Positions 1 through 9,678 of a stretch of DNA of 64,000 nt are shown piece after piece. The stretch is from positions 310,001 to 374,000 of the forward strand of contig NZ_JAIQXE010000003.1 of assembly GCF_020076305.1 (NCBI RefSeq). Reading direction: 5' to 3'. Below the pieces are notes generated by a model. The model was given only the letters and a program-made list of their open reading frames with translations. It ran no database searches and was not told the DNA's origin. The position numbers were made by a program, and so were the translations under genes. Each line of letters begins with the position of its first letter. The stretch's first letter is position 1. The DNA is from Flavihumibacter profundi. Its GTDB lineage: Bacteria; Bacteroidota; Bacteroidia; Chitinophagales; Chitinophagaceae.

Positions 1-1493
1 GCTGCCAATACCAGTTGAAAGGATTCTTTCCCTTTTGCTTTTACCTTCCTGTATTTCATCACTTTGGTATCGATCTCGAGTGTATCATACCCAACAAATT
101 CCATTAAAGATGAACTGTCAAGTACAATCCAGTCTTCCGTATCCACAGCTGTTGCTGCGCGGCTGCGGTCTTTTTGTTGCTGCATTTCGTTTTCGAAAGC
201 TGCCTCATCCACTTCAAGATTATTTTCCCTGGCAATCAGCCGGGTCAGGTCAAGCGGAAATCCGTAAGTATCATACAATTCAAAAGCAGCGCTGCCGTTG
301 ACAGTAGAATTTGTGGATTTCCCGGCAGCAGAAATAATATCATCCATTTTCCGGAGTCCCTTATCCAATGTCCGGAGAAATGCATCTTCCTCTTCCTTAA
401 CCACTTTTGTTACAAAATCAAGCTGCTGGTGTAATTCGGGGAATACTTTTTCAAACTGGCCAGCCAAAACGGGCATTAGCTGAAAAAGCAAAGGTTGTTT
501 GTAACCGAGGTAGGAATAGTAATACCTTACTGCCCTGCGCAAAATACGGCGGATCACATAACCTGCACCTGTATTCGAAGGCAATTGGCCATCTGCAATG
601 GTAAACGCAATAGCCCTGATATGATCGGCAATTACACGGAAAGCAATATCTGCGCGAGAATCACTATAACCGTATTCCTTGCCGGTAATTGATTCGGTTG
701 CTTCTATGGTGCCGCTGAATACATCGGTATCGTAATTGGAAGATTTGCCCTGCAGTACCCGCACCAGGCGCTCCAGTCCCATACCGGTGTCAACATGTTT
801 GGCCGGCAAAGGCTGCAGGCTTCCATCCTTCATCCGGCTAAACTGGATGAAAACATTATTCCATATTTCAATAACCTGCGGATGGTCGTTGTTCACAAGG
901 GTCTTTCCGTCTTTAGCCGCACGTTCTCCATCAGGCCGGCAATCAACATGAATTTCGGTGCAGGGACCGCAAGGGCCGGTATCACCCATTTCCCAGAAAT
1001 TGTCTTTTTTATTACCCATCAGGATACGGTCTTCTGCGATCCATTTTTTCCATTCACTGAATGCTTCTTCATCTTTGGGAATATGCTCCTTAAGATCGCC
1101 TTCAAATACGGTTACGTATAACCGATCTTCAGGTATCCCGAAAACTTTTGTCAGTAATTCCCAGCTCCAGCCAATGGCTTCCTGCTTGAAATAATCCCCG
1201 AAACTCCAGTTTCCCAGCATTTCAAACATAGTATGGTGATAAGTATCCACCCCAACTTCTTCAAGGTCATTGTGCTTTCCACTTACCCGTAAACATTTTT
1301 GCGTATCAGCTATACGGGGATTAGGCGCCTGTTTGTTCCCCAGGAAATAATCTTTAAACTGGTTCATGCCAGCATTTGTAAACAGCAAGGTGGGATCATT
1401 TTTTACCACAATTGGTGCAGATGGTACAATAACATGGCCCTTTGAAGCGAAAAAATCCAGAAACTGTTGTCTTATTTCAGCACTTGTCATCAT
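1..1493 (-). CDS. alaS: Alanine--tRNA ligase (N-terminal part, cut by window edge)
   Basis: This is the N-terminal ~497 residues of alanyl-tRNA synthetase, the cytoplasmic enzyme that charges tRNA-Ala; the rest of the gene lies beyond position 1. The reverse strand opens with [15 protein letters not shown] and shows the class II catalytic signatures: [30 protein letters not shown] and [11 protein letters not shown]. Two ATG codons at 1493 and 1490 are both usable starts. The gene diverges from the M23 peptidase gene. The editing and C-terminal domains should lie outside the window. Confidence 0.96.
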   Translation of the reverse strand, partial: MMTSAEIRQQFLDFFASKGHVIVPSAPIVVKNDPTLLFTNAGMNQFKDYFLGNKQAPNPRIADTQKCLRVSGKHNDLEEVGVDTYHHTMFEMLGNWSFGDYFKQEAIGWSWELLTKVFGIPEDRLYVTVFEGDLKEHIPKDEEAFSEWKKWIAEDRILMGNKKDNFWEMGDTGPCGPCTEIHVDCRPDGERAAKDGKTLVNNDHPQVIEIWNNVFIQFSRMKDGSLQPLPAKHVDTGMGLERLVRVLQGKSSNYDTDVFSGTIEATESITGKEYGYSDSRADIAFRVIADHIRAIAFTIADGQLPSNTGAGYVIRRILRRAVRYYYSYLGYKQPLLFQLMPVLAGQFEKVFPELHQQLDFVTKVVKEEEDAFLRTLDKGLRKMDDIISAAGKSTNSTVNGSAAFELYDTYGFPLDLTRLIARENNLEVDEAAFENEMQQQKDRSRAATAVDTEDWIVLDSSSLMEFVGYDTLEIDTKVMKYRKVKAKGKESFQLVLA

Positions 1494-1509
1494 AAATTCG
1501 GAATGATTC

Positions 1510-1542
1510 TTGGTGAATTTGATACTTCGCCCGCTATATTTG
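1510..1542 (+). promoter_or_regulatory. Putative Bacteroidota-type promoter for the M23 peptidase gene
   Basis: A perfect -7 box TATATTTG lies at 1535-1542, with a TTG at 1510-1512 as a possible -33 element (spacer 22). It points toward the ATG at 1597. The call rests on the published Bacteroidota consensus TAnnTTTG. Confidence 0.45.
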
Positions 1543-1596
1543 TAACCAGCCGGTGAAAGTGGTGCAAAGCTAAGGAAATGGGCTGTGCAGGCATAT

Positions 1597-2568
1597 ATGA
1601 AAAAAATCAAATATTACTACAACCCAAACACCCTCCGGTACGAAAAACTGGAAACACCCCTAAGGGTTAAATTGCTGCGTGCCCTTGGGTTTATAGCCGG
1701 TTCACTGGTTACTGCGCTGATCATTGTTTCAATTGCCTTTCAATACCTCGATTCTCCAAAAGAAAAAATCCTGCGCCAGCAATATGAAAAAGCCAGTGAG
1801 AACTACGAAGTGTTATCAGGCAACGTCCACAAATTGCAGCAACAAATGACAGAGCTGGAAAAACGGGACAATGATGTTTACCGGGCAATTTTTGAGGCCA
1901 GTCCTATTCCAGACAGTGCAAGGGTGAAGGAAATGGAACAAATTAAGGAAATCCAGCTGGTACAGGCCATGGATGCCGATGACTTATACAGCGATATTAT
2001 TACCACACTTAATAACCTTAATAAACGGGTGGCCTACCAGAAAAAATCATACGATGATATTGGTGGCTTTATCAAAAATAAAGAGATCCTGCTGGCCTGT
2101 ACACCAGCAATTCAACCGGTTAGTAATAAGGATCTAAACCGTATAGCATCGGGATTCGGATACCGCATCGACCCGGTATATAAAACGGTGAAAATGCATG
2201 CCGGGCTGGATTTTGCCGCACCACAGGGTACTCCTATTTATGCTACCGCGAATGGAATAGTTAAGCAGGCTGGAAATACAGGTAACGGGTTTGGAAACCA
2301 CGTGGTTATTAACCATGGTTATGGATATGAAACCCTTTATGGCCATATGTTTCGTGTAAAAGCAACTGCCGGCCAACATATTAAGCGGGGTGAAATCATA
2401 GGATACGTTGGAAGCACTGGAAAATCGACAGGCCCTCACCTCCATTATGAGGTCCACAAAAACGATAAAAGGCTGGATCCGGTATACTTCTTTTACAATG
2501 ACCTTAGTCCGGAACAATATGACCGCCTGCTCAAGATGGCTGCTGCAAGCAACCAAAGTTTTGATTAA
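1597..2568 (+). CDS. Membrane-anchored M23 family metallopeptidase
   Basis: A 323-residue cell-wall peptidase-type protein. The chosen start is the ATG giving [19 protein letters not shown]; a GTG 12 bases upstream at 1585 is also in frame but less family-like. One membrane helix lies at about residues 25-45, followed by a charged, coiled-coil-prone stretch (about 50-95). The LytM/M23 domain occupies roughly residues 175-285. The zinc-binding motifs HxxxD (HAGLDF) and HxH (HLHYEV) are both present, so it may be an active endopeptidase acting on peptidoglycan from the inner membrane. It sits between alaS and a MerR gene, an arrangement I recall from other Bacteroidota. Confidence 0.9.
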   Translation: MKKIKYYYNPNTLRYEKLETPLRVKLLRALGFIAGSLVTALIIVSIAFQYLDSPKEKILRQQYEKASENYEVLSGNVHKLQQQMTELEKRDNDVYRAIFEASPIPDSARVKEMEQIKEIQLVQAMDADDLYSDIITTLNNLNKRVAYQKKSYDDIGGFIKNKEILLACTPAIQPVSNKDLNRIASGFGYRIDPVYKTVKMHAGLDFAAPQGTPIYATANGIVKQAGNTGNGFGNHVVINHGYGYETLYGHMFRVKATAGQHIKRGEIIGYVGSTGKSTGPHLHYEVHKNDKRLDPVYFFYNDLSPEQYDRLLKMAAASNQSFD

Positions 2569-2649
2569 CCGGTGACCCCGACTTTTTATCCACAGAAATT
2601 TTCCGGCCGGATTATTGCGGCAACCCAATAGTATCTTTATACGAGAGAT

Positions 2650-3270
2650 ATGAAACCTTACCAGCAGATCAGCTTGAATTTTGGCTTCGAAGAGCCCGCA
2701 GCTCCGGAAGTATCTGTTACCCCAGACAAGGAAATCCCAAGGGCTAAAGAGGTGCGGACGGCTGTTGATAAAGCACCGGTTAAAATTCCGTTAGTGGATG
2801 AATCAACTGTTCTCACTATCCGCAAAAAGCCCGGAAGAAAAGAGAAGGAAAAGGCCTGGAAATCTGCCACTTCGGGCAAAAGGGGCAGGAAATCCTTAAA
2901 AGATATTGCTGCGGAAGTTGACCTTATTGAAATTCCCGCAGATGAACAATTGTACAGCAAACAATATTACAGTATTGGCGATGTGGCTAATATGTTCCGG
3001 ATGAATCCTTCATTGATTCGCACATGGAGCAACGAGTTTGCCGGCATGCTGCATCCACGGAAAAACCGTAAGGGCGACCGGCATTTTCGTCCGGATGATG
3101 TGAAATTCCTCCATTTAATATACCACCTGATCAGGGTGCGGAAATTCACTCTTGAAGGAGCTAAGGAACACCTGAAACTGCAGAAGAAAAAAACCGAAAA
3201 ACAGTTTGCTGTGATCCAGGCCCTGCAGAACTTCAAATCATTTTTACTGGAATTGAAAACAAACCTTTAA
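2650..3270 (+). CDS. MerR-family transcriptional regulator with basic N-terminal extension
   Basis: A 206-residue protein whose helix-turn-helix region starts near residue 106 (YYSIGDVANMFRMNPSLIRTW) and continues into a wing around residues 138-150 (KNRKGDRHFRPDDV), as in MerR proteins. The first 100 residues are a low-complexity, lysine- and proline-rich extension with no recognisable domain. There is no cysteine-rich metal site at the C-terminus, so it is unlikely to be a metal sensor; the ligand is unknown. A near-consensus -7 box TATCTTTA lies at 2632-2639. The stop codon overlaps the stop of the convergent mscS-type gene by a few bases. Confidence 0.87.
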   Translation: MKPYQQISLNFGFEEPAAPEVSVTPDKEIPRAKEVRTAVDKAPVKIPLVDESTVLTIRKKPGRKEKEKAWKSATSGKRGRKSLKDIAAEVDLIEIPADEQLYSKQYYSIGDVANMFRMNPSLIRTWSNEFAGMLHPRKNRKGDRHFRPDDVKFLHLIYHLIRVRKFTLEGAKEHLKLQKKKTEKQFAVIQALQNFKSFLLELKTNL

Positions 3271-4373
3271 GGTACTCCGGCTGATCCACCTGTTGTAATG
3301 ATCCTGATATCTTTACTCTCACCGGCAAGAACTACATCAAGTTCTTCCAGGGAACGCAAAATGGACAGGTTAATCGTTTGCTTCAACTGATTGAATTCCC
3401 TGATCGGAATAATTGCCGTGTAATATTCAATATGGACCAGGAAAGCATTTGGCGTTATGTCGCTGAGGAACGCAAAATAATTTTCGACAACCGGATGGGA
3501 AAGGCAGTTTTTTATTGCACTAATAGCATTATCCAATTTATCCGATGAAGTTTGCAGCGACAATTCCAGGTTCAGGTCGGCCCTGCGCTGTGTGCGCAAG
3601 CTAATATTGTCCAGGACACTATCAACCATTTGCTTATTGGGGACTGTCACAAATGTTTTCTGTTCAGTGCGAACACGAGTACTTCTGAGCCCTATTTTCT
3701 CAACAGTACCAGTAATTGATTGCACTTTCACCAGGTCACCAGCCTGAAAAGGCTTATCAAAGAAGATGATAAAAGAGGCGATCAGGTTTTCGAGACTTTC
3801 CCTCGCGGCAAGTGCAAGTGCACCCGCAACGATACTTAGTCCGGCCAGGTATGTGGAAATCTCCTTATTGAATGAAAACCGTATAATCAATAATATTCCC
3901 AGGATGATTAATACTGCTTTAAAGAAGTCTTTAAAAAATACAATCATCTGGTTATCGGAAACTTCTGGTGTAAGGTTGGCATTTTGTTCCATCAGTAACG
4001 CCACAAAATCAATAATCCTCCGTAAGAGCCATATAAATATGATAATAAAATAACCTTTTGCAAGACCATCCACAATACGCCTGAATTTAATATGGTACAA
4101 TTCAAAGTCAAGTACGGAAGGGAAGTTCAGTTTATCAAGTGCAACCATGGTTATTGAAATGATCAGGAAAATCTCCATCGGCTGGAGCAACAATTCAACA
4201 AATGATTTCTGGTCGATCTTCCAGGAACTGCGTCGTATAACCTTGAATAATAGCTTTGAAATAATCCGTGATAAAAATTTCCTGAACAAAACGATAAGCA
4301 GAATTGTCCCAAAGCAAACCAGGTAAGCCCTGATAGTGTTATCAAAAATTTCGTATGATAATAAGTCGTTCAT
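3267..4373 (-). CDS. MscS-family mechanosensitive ion channel
   Basis: A 368-residue inner-membrane channel-type protein. Hydrophobic helices fill roughly the first 185 residues. The pore-lining region reads GLSIVAGALALAARESLENLIASF and is followed by the beta domain DLVKVQSITGTVEKIGLRSTRVRTEQ, the diagnostic MscS core. The family releases solutes during osmotic downshock. The start codon overlaps the stop of the upstream propeller-like gene by ATGA, which suggests translational coupling within an lpxH / propeller / mscS operon. Confidence 0.92.
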   Translation of the reverse strand: MNDLLSYEIFDNTIRAYLVCFGTILLIVLFRKFLSRIISKLLFKVIRRSSWKIDQKSFVELLLQPMEIFLIISITMVALDKLNFPSVLDFELYHIKFRRIVDGLAKGYFIIIFIWLLRRIIDFVALLMEQNANLTPEVSDNQMIVFFKDFFKAVLIILGILLIIRFSFNKEISTYLAGLSIVAGALALAARESLENLIASFIIFFDKPFQAGDLVKVQSITGTVEKIGLRSTRVRTEQKTFVTVPNKQMVDSVLDNISLRTQRRADLNLELSLQTSSDKLDNAISAIKNCLSHPVVENYFAFLSDITPNAFLVHIEYYTAIIPIREFNQLKQTINLSILRSLEELDVVLAGESKDIRIITTGGSAGVP

Positions 4374-5188
4374 TTCTGGTCGTGGTTAGATAATGTATAC
4401 ACTTGCAAAACACCATCCTTCAAACAATATAAATGATCCATTGCCAGTTGGATCTTTTTAACACCCTGCAGCAGGGATTTCATATCCTGCTCCCGAAGGT
4501 CCATTGAGTTTAAAGCATAACTAACCAGGATTTTACCTTTCCTGCCTAGTATCCGGTTGCCAATTACCTGGACATCCGTCCAGCCCAGTATGGCTACTTT
4601 ATTCCTGATTGTGCCGAAATAATCAAGGGCAATCAATCCTTTTTCGGGATCATATAAATAAACGAGGCGGTTAGCATCAACAAGATAAACGGGAGAAGGT
4701 GGTGCATCAATTAAAACCCTGAAATCGGCTGTTTCGCTGATTACTGTTCCATTGTCATCAAGCCTTTTCAGCTTAGCATCTAACTCATCATATACCCAAA
4801 CTCCGTTATCATATGATTGCCCGATGGCTTTTGCCTGCATAATGTTCTGCTTCCTGAAATCAATGATATTACGGTTATTAAGCATGCGGTCTAATACCAC
4901 GACGGTGCCGAAATCCTTGTAAAAAAGCAATACTTTTAAAGGGTTTGATACATCAATTGAAAATAGCTTTCCAAACCTGCGAACATCATTAAAAACAGCA
5001 ATTGAATCCCCTTTTGGTGAAAGCTTTTTCAATTGTCCCGATTCGCTTACCAGGAATATATTGCCCAGGTTATCGACAGCAAAATCATTGAGTTGTTCAC
5101 CAATAGTAAACTCCAATCTTATACTGTCTGATTGTGCGAAAAGGACAGCATGAACAAATAATGAAAAAACCAATGCAAGTGCTTTCAT
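4370..5188 (-). CDS. Secreted beta-propeller-like protein of unknown function
   Basis: A 272-residue protein with a clear signal peptide (MKALALVFSLFVHAVLFAQ), so it is exported. The rest is made of repeating strand-rich units with NLGNIFLVS, DNGVWVYDE and ANRLVYLYD-like blades, suggesting an NHL/WD-like propeller. No catalytic motif is visible and I do not recognise a named family. It is locked between lpxH and mscS by 4-base ATGA overlaps on both sides, so its product is probably made together with a lipid A enzyme and a membrane channel. An envelope role is inference only. Confidence 0.8.
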   Translation of the reverse strand: MKALALVFSLFVHAVLFAQSDSIRLEFTIGEQLNDFAVDNLGNIFLVSESGQLKKLSPKGDSIAVFNDVRRFGKLFSIDVSNPLKVLLFYKDFGTVVVLDRMLNNRNIIDFRKQNIMQAKAIGQSYDNGVWVYDELDAKLKRLDDNGTVISETADFRVLIDAPPSPVYLVDANRLVYLYDPEKGLIALDYFGTIRNKVAILGWTDVQVIGNRILGRKGKILVSYALNSMDLREQDMKSLLQGVKKIQLAMDHLYCLKDGVLQVYTLSNHDQK

Positions 5189-5943
5189 GATTTGTAGTAT
5201 TTCAGGTGGAGTGTTTGTCCGTCAAATTCCGCATAAGAATCATAACGCAACCAGTCGCCCAGGTTAATATACCTGCTGGAACCGGGTAATTGAAAATCAA
5301 TTGGCAGGTGCCGATGCCCGAAAACAAAATAATCATAGTGCTGTTCCTGTAAGGTTTCTTTGCAATAACTAATCAGCCATTCATTTTCCTCACCAAGAAA
5401 GCGCTCATCTGTTTGGCCTGTAGCAGACCTGCTTTTACGGCTCATATAATTAGCAAGCCCAATCCCGATAGTCGGATGGATAATCCCGAACAACCATTGG
5501 CAAAAGGGATTACGGAAAATTTTTTTTATGAGCTTATAACCATGGTCGCCCGGGCCAAGTCCATCCCCATGGCCGACCAGGAATTTTTTCCCATTAAATT
5601 CAAAAGGCATTTCCCTGTGGTATACAGGGATATTGATTTCTTTTTCAAAATACCCATTCATCCACATATCGTGGTTGCCAACAAAAAAATAAACAGGGAT
5701 ACCATTATCGGTAATGGTGGCAAGCTTTCCGAGCAGGCGAACATAGCCTTTTGGAACGACTGATTTATATTCATACCAGAAATCAAAAAGGTCTCCAACA
5801 ATAAAAATCCCCGCTGCATCTTTGGATATCTCTTCGAGGAATTGAACCAACTTTTTTTCCCTTCTGAGGCTTTGGTCATAATCCGGAGCACCCAAATGAA
5901 AATCCGAAAGGAAATATATTTTTTTGCCTGTTCCTATTTGCAT
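5185..5943 (-). CDS. lpxH: UDP-2,3-diacylglucosamine diphosphatase
   Basis: A 252-residue calcineurin-like phosphoesterase that fits LpxH, which hydrolyses UDP-2,3-diacylglucosamine to lipid X in lipid A synthesis at the inner-membrane surface. Metal-binding motifs appear in the family order: SDFHLG (residues 13-18), GDLFDFW (about 50), GNHDMW (about 93), GHGDG (about 123) and GHRHLP (about 209). The start is the only ATG before the first motif. A perfect TATATTTG box ends only five bases before it, so a transcript from that promoter would be nearly leaderless. It is the first gene of a three-gene overlapping operon. Confidence 0.92.
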   Translation of the reverse strand: MQIGTGKKIYFLSDFHLGAPDYDQSLRREKKLVQFLEEISKDAAGIFIVGDLFDFWYEYKSVVPKGYVRLLGKLATITDNGIPVYFFVGNHDMWMNGYFEKEINIPVYHREMPFEFNGKKFLVGHGDGLGPGDHGYKLIKKIFRNPFCQWLFGIIHPTIGIGLANYMSRKSRSATGQTDERFLGEENEWLISYCKETLQEQHYDYFVFGHRHLPIDFQLPGSSRYINLGDWLRYDSYAEFDGQTLHLKYYKS

Positions 5944-5948
5944 GTTCG

Positions 5949-5956
5949 CAAATATA
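5949..5956 (-). promoter_or_regulatory. -7 box of lpxH promoter (possibly leaderless)
   Basis: On the minus strand TATATTTG matches the Bacteroidota -7 consensus exactly, and five bases (CGAAC) separate it from the lpxH ATG. No good -33 TTG was seen. Confidence 0.5.
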
Positions 5957-5990
5957 ATGAGAAGGGAGGGTGTCTCACACTTTAAAAGTA

Positions 5991-6425
5991 TCAGACATTT
6001 GACTTGCCCGCCATGTATTGTAATACGTCTCCTGATACTACTAAAGGTTTGCCGGTGGTATCACCATTAAACCAATATATCCAGGCAGTAGTTTCCTGCC
6101 CGTCGGGAAGGAAAACCGAAGTCTTTTCGCGGCGATATAAATCGGGTTCACTCTCTTCAGGGTTCAGGCCCTCATAATCATCTAACTGGCCAAGGGCCCA
6201 ATCGAACTCATCAATTTCCCTAATCCTGTACAATTCACCAACAATGGTTGCATTTGTTTCTGAAGGAATTGCAGCAGGATATTCACCCATGTCATATAAT
6301 AATCCATGGACATGGGCATCACTTAAAAAGTCGAAATAACGGCGGATATATTCGTATGCAGCATGATGGAATCCCTTTCGAAGGGACCCATATACAAAAA
6401 GCTGATATTCCGGAAGCATGTTCAT
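5991..6425 (-). CDS. Gamma-glutamylcyclotransferase (AIG2-like) family protein
   Basis: A 144-residue protein with the family's opening motif LFVYGSLRKG (about residues 9-18) and the conserved GELYRI and LDDYEG segments. The family fold (GGCT/AIG2, DUF4 types) binds gamma-glutamyl compounds, and several members release 5-oxoproline; the actual substrate cannot be told here. A second in-frame ATG two codons downstream is an equally possible start. It lies between the lpxH operon and lutC on the same strand, 48 bases after lutC. Confidence 0.83.
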   Translation of the reverse strand: MNMLPEYQLFVYGSLRKGFHHAAYEYIRRYFDFLSDAHVHGLLYDMGEYPAAIPSETNATIVGELYRIREIDEFDWALGQLDDYEGLNPEESEPDLYRREKTSVFLPDGQETTAWIYWFNGDTTGKPLVVSGDVLQYMAGKSNV

Positions 6426-6473
6426 GCCATGAAGATAGGAAGAACGGCAATTGTGGAAAAAGGTCTTTTCACC

Positions 6474-7106
6474 TTAAAATTTATCCGTTAAAAACAGGTA
6501 AACTTCCTTAGGGCCATGAACCCCGACAACCAGTGTTTTTTCAATATCTGCAGTACGGCTGGGACCTGAAGCAAAGCTGATCATAGAGGGTAAAGCAGAA
6601 CCATATTTCTCTTTCATCATTTTTAACCCATCGCGAACATCATAGACCAGCTGATCTGTTGTTGCGATGCAAATGTGGATCGGGGCATACACGCTGGTGG
6701 TCCTGCCGTATTCCTGGGCTGAGCTTAATATGATGGAACCTGTCCGGGCAACGAGGTATTCGCAACTGGTAATACTGGCACCACAGGTTTTAACATCGCC
6801 ATATTCTCCATAACCGCCAAGCAGGTTTTGCAGGTTTTTTTCCGGGCAATAGATGTTTTTCAATCCCATTTCCTTCACTAAAGAAGTCAACTGTAATTTC
6901 AAATCATTTCCATCAATGCAGAATGAAAATTTACCCTGAAGTTTCGAAAAGGCTCCAGCAAATAACAATTCCAGGTCATCTTCCCGGGCCTTAAAAACAG
7001 ACTGGCTGCCTTCGCTTGCCGGAAAAGGAAGAGGCGTTGATTCGCTCAACGCCTTCCTGATCTTCTTTAAAATATTCTCTTTTGAAGCGGATATATTCAT
7101 AATCAA
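6474..7106 (-). CDS. LUD-domain protein (LutC/YkgG family)
   Basis: A 210-residue single-domain LUD protein. The family signature GSIILSSAQEYGRTTSVYAPIHICI and the C-terminal SFASGPSRTADIEKTLVVGVHGPKEVY are clear. LutC works with LutA and LutB in L-lactate oxidation in Bacillus, but here it stands alone, two bases downstream of ftsH; the lutB-like gene is about 17 kb away. A role in lactate use is therefore plausible, not shown. The start MIMNIS has an alternative ATG at codon 3. Confidence 0.88.
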   Translation of the reverse strand: MIMNISASKENILKKIRKALSESTPLPFPASEGSQSVFKAREDDLELLFAGAFSKLQGKFSFCIDGNDLKLQLTSLVKEMGLKNIYCPEKNLQNLLGGYGEYGDVKTCGASITSCEYLVARTGSIILSSAQEYGRTTSVYAPIHICIATTDQLVYDVRDGLKMMKEKYGSALPSMISFASGPSRTADIEKTLVVGVHGPKEVYLFLTDKF

Positions 7107-7108
7107 CT

Positions 7109-9127
7109 TTATGCGATAGCTGGTGTTTCTTCCACATCCAGCGTTTTCTTCTCTTCATAAGGCCTCTTGCCGATTAAAAGCTCTACATCATTCTGGAAAA
7201 GCACTTCCTTATCGAGCAATTTTTCAGCCAGCACTTCAACCTGTTGTTTTTTCTCCAGCAATAATTCTTTTGTTCGTTCGTAAGCCGAATCGATCAGTTT
7301 CCTAACTTCCTCATCAATCATCCTGGAAGTCTCTTCTGAGTATGGTTTGGTAAAAGAGTTTTCCTGCTGGGGATCGTAAAAACTAACATTTCCCACTTTT
7401 TCATTCATACCATAAACAGATACCATGGCATAGGCCATCCTGGTAATCTGCTGGAGGTCATTCTGCGCGCCGGTCGAAATCTTACCAAAGAAAAGATCTT
7501 CAGCTGCCCTGCCGCCCAGCGTCATACAAATCTGGTCCATCAACTGGTCGGTATTATAGAGGTACTGTTCTTTTGGTGTATACTGCGCATATCCCAAGGC
7601 AGCCGTTCCGCGCGGCACGATGGTAACTTTCAGCAGTGGGTAAGCATGCTCGAGGTACCATCCGCATATAGCGTGTCCTGCCTCATGGTAGGCGATGATT
7701 TTCTTCTCTTCGGGGGAAATTATCTTATTCTTTTTTTCAAGTCCGCCAATTACGCGGTCAACCGCATCCTGAAAGTCGGACATATCCACAGCTTCCTTGC
7801 CTTTACGGGCGGCAATAAGTGCTGCTTCATTACAAACGTTGGCGATATCGGCACCAGCAAAACCTGGCGTTTGTTCAGCCAGTTTATGGATATCAACTGC
7901 CTCAGAAACCTTTATTGGTTTAAGGTGGACTTTGAAAATCGCTTCCCGTCCTTTAACATCTGGCTTATCTATGGAAATCTGGCGATCGAAACGGCCCGGA
8001 CGCAACAATGCGGTATCCAGAACATCAGGACGGTTAGTAGCAGCAAGAACAATAATGCCGCTTTCACCACTAAACCCATCCATCTCCACCAGCAATTGGT
8101 TTAAGGTGCTTTCACGTTCATCATTACTCATAATCGCGTTCTTTCCCCTAGCCCTGCCAATGGCGTCAATTTCATCAATGAAAATGATACATGGCGCTTT
8201 TTCACGGGCTTGTTTAAACAGGTCGCGTACCCTGCTGGCACCAACCCCTACAAACATTTCCACGAAATCACTTCCGCTAAGGCTGAAAAAAGGCACTTGC
8301 GCTTCGCCAGCGACAGCTTTTGCCAACAACGTTTTACCAGTACCCGGAGGCCCGATCAGTAAAGCACCTTTTGGTATCTTTCCTCCCAGGTTGGTATATT
8401 TTTTAGGATTCTTGAGGAAATCAACGATCTCCATCACTTCCACTTTTGCTTCATCCAGCCCGGCCACATCATTAAAAGTGATATTCACTTTTGTACCCTT
8501 ATCAAAAAGCTGTGCTTTAGATTTACCGATATTAAAGATTCCGCCTGGTCCGGCTCCTCCCCCGGCACCACCGCCCATTTTCCGCATCAGCAGCACCCAG
8601 ATAAGCACAATCACGAATATGGGCAGTACGAACTGGAAAATCGGAGCCAGCCAATCGCCTTCTGTATCATCAATGCGCGGAACTTCCTTTACAGCCGGGT
8701 TCTTTTGGTAAAAATCGCGGAGGTCGTCGGTAAAAATTTCAGGCTTTGCGATAGTGAACTCAAATTGAGGTCCTTTATCTGTGTCCGGATTATACCCTTT
8801 GGGTAATTTACTCTGGTAATAGTCCTTTTTTAAGCTATCCTTGCGAATATATACGCGTACAAGGTTCTTATTACTGATGAGTATTATCTTTTCAACATCC
8901 CCTTTAGCCAGCATCTGTTCATTAAATTCAGCAAAAGTGATGCGTTTTGTATCGGGTGCAAATGAACTGAACAGGTTAAACCCCAATAAGATCACTGCCA
9001 GAATACCCCAAATCCAATACAAATTGAATTTAGGTCCCTTCCGGGGATCACCATTATTTCCTTCAGGCCTGGGTCTCATCCGGTTAAATCCTCCCCTATC
9101 GTTTGGTTTCAAATCTTCCTGTGACAT
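7109..9127 (-). CDS. ftsH: ATP-dependent zinc metalloprotease FtsH
   Basis: A 672-residue membrane AAA+ protease that degrades misfolded membrane and regulatory proteins. The N-terminal cytoplasmic segment is followed by membrane helix 1 (about residues 34-54), a periplasmic domain and helix 2 (about 162-182). Then come a glycine-rich [12 protein letters not shown] linker, Walker A GPPGTGKT, Walker B IIFIDEID, the second region of homology [20 protein letters not shown] and the zinc motif HEAGH. All catalytic elements are present. It lies downstream of rsfS and directly upstream of lutC, probably one transcript. Confidence 0.98.
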   Translation of the reverse strand: MSQEDLKPNDRGGFNRMRPRPEGNNGDPRKGPKFNLYWIWGILAVILLGFNLFSSFAPDTKRITFAEFNEQMLAKGDVEKIILISNKNLVRVYIRKDSLKKDYYQSKLPKGYNPDTDKGPQFEFTIAKPEIFTDDLRDFYQKNPAVKEVPRIDDTEGDWLAPIFQFVLPIFVIVLIWVLLMRKMGGGAGGGAGPGGIFNIGKSKAQLFDKGTKVNITFNDVAGLDEAKVEVMEIVDFLKNPKKYTNLGGKIPKGALLIGPPGTGKTLLAKAVAGEAQVPFFSLSGSDFVEMFVGVGASRVRDLFKQAREKAPCIIFIDEIDAIGRARGKNAIMSNDERESTLNQLLVEMDGFSGESGIIVLAATNRPDVLDTALLRPGRFDRQISIDKPDVKGREAIFKVHLKPIKVSEAVDIHKLAEQTPGFAGADIANVCNEAALIAARKGKEAVDMSDFQDAVDRVIGGLEKKNKIISPEEKKIIAYHEAGHAICGWYLEHAYPLLKVTIVPRGTAALGYAQYTPKEQYLYNTDQLMDQICMTLGGRAAEDLFFGKISTGAQNDLQQITRMAYAMVSVYGMNEKVGNVSFYDPQQENSFTKPYSEETSRMIDEEVRKLIDSAYERTKELLLEKKQQVEVLAEKLLDKEVLFQNDVELLIGKRPYEEKKTLDVEETPAIA

Positions 9128-9193
9128 ATATTATTTAGACTATAAAGAATTACTAATGCTTATTTGGCTGTATTGTTCAATTCAATGGATAAA

Positions 9194-9598
9194 TTATCCT
9201 TTGTATTCTGTCATGGGAGCGTCGCTCCACATTTCTTCCAGCCGGTAAAACTTCCGGGTTTCCGGTTGCATAACATGAACCACTACGTTCACATAATCGA
9301 TAAGTATCCATTGGGCAGCCTGCTGTCCTTCATGGCGATAGGGCAATTCCCCTAACTCATCCTTTACTTCTACTTCAATGGAATCGGCAATGGCCTTTAC
9401 CTGGGTAGTAGAACTCGCCTGGCAGATAATAAAGAAATCTGCAACTGCTTCGTGTATTTTGCGGAGATCGAGCGATACAATGTTTTCGCCCTTCTTGTCC
9501 TGAATTGCTTTGATAATGGTTTTAAGAATCTTCGAGTTCTTGGTTAAGCGGGTCACACTATTTCGTTGACGAGAAGCTAACACTGACAATGGTTCCAA
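9194..9598 (-). CDS. rsfS: Ribosome silencing factor RsfS
   Basis: A 134-residue RsfS/Iojap protein that binds uL14 on the large subunit and blocks subunit joining under starvation. The core matches the family: IIKAIQDKKGENIVSLDLRK, DFFIICQASSTTQVKAIAD, HEGQQAAQWILIDYVNVVVH and a FYRLEEMWSDA ending. The first ~24 residues are a variable extension, so a later start cannot be excluded. It is divergent from birA and upstream of ftsH. Confidence 0.94.
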   Translation of the reverse strand: MEPLSVLASRQRNSVTRLTKNSKILKTIIKAIQDKKGENIVSLDLRKIHEAVADFFIICQASSTTQVKAIADSIEVEVKDELGELPYRHEGQQAAQWILIDYVNVVVHVMQPETRKFYRLEEMWSDAPMTEYKG

Positions 9599-9678
9599 TA
9601 ATCTATTCTTTAAGTGATCAATAAACTGAAAATACTACTTTCGCTACGATCAAAAGTACTAATCTTTTACGCAATCCC

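Noticed and set aside
1-1200. Several plus-strand frames in the first kilobase
   Set aside because: All are opposite the alaS coding strand, which carries the class II synthetase motifs.
7797-8711. 304-residue open frame antisense to ftsH
   Set aside because: It is the frame opposite a highly conserved gene, with serine/proline-rich composition and no family motif.
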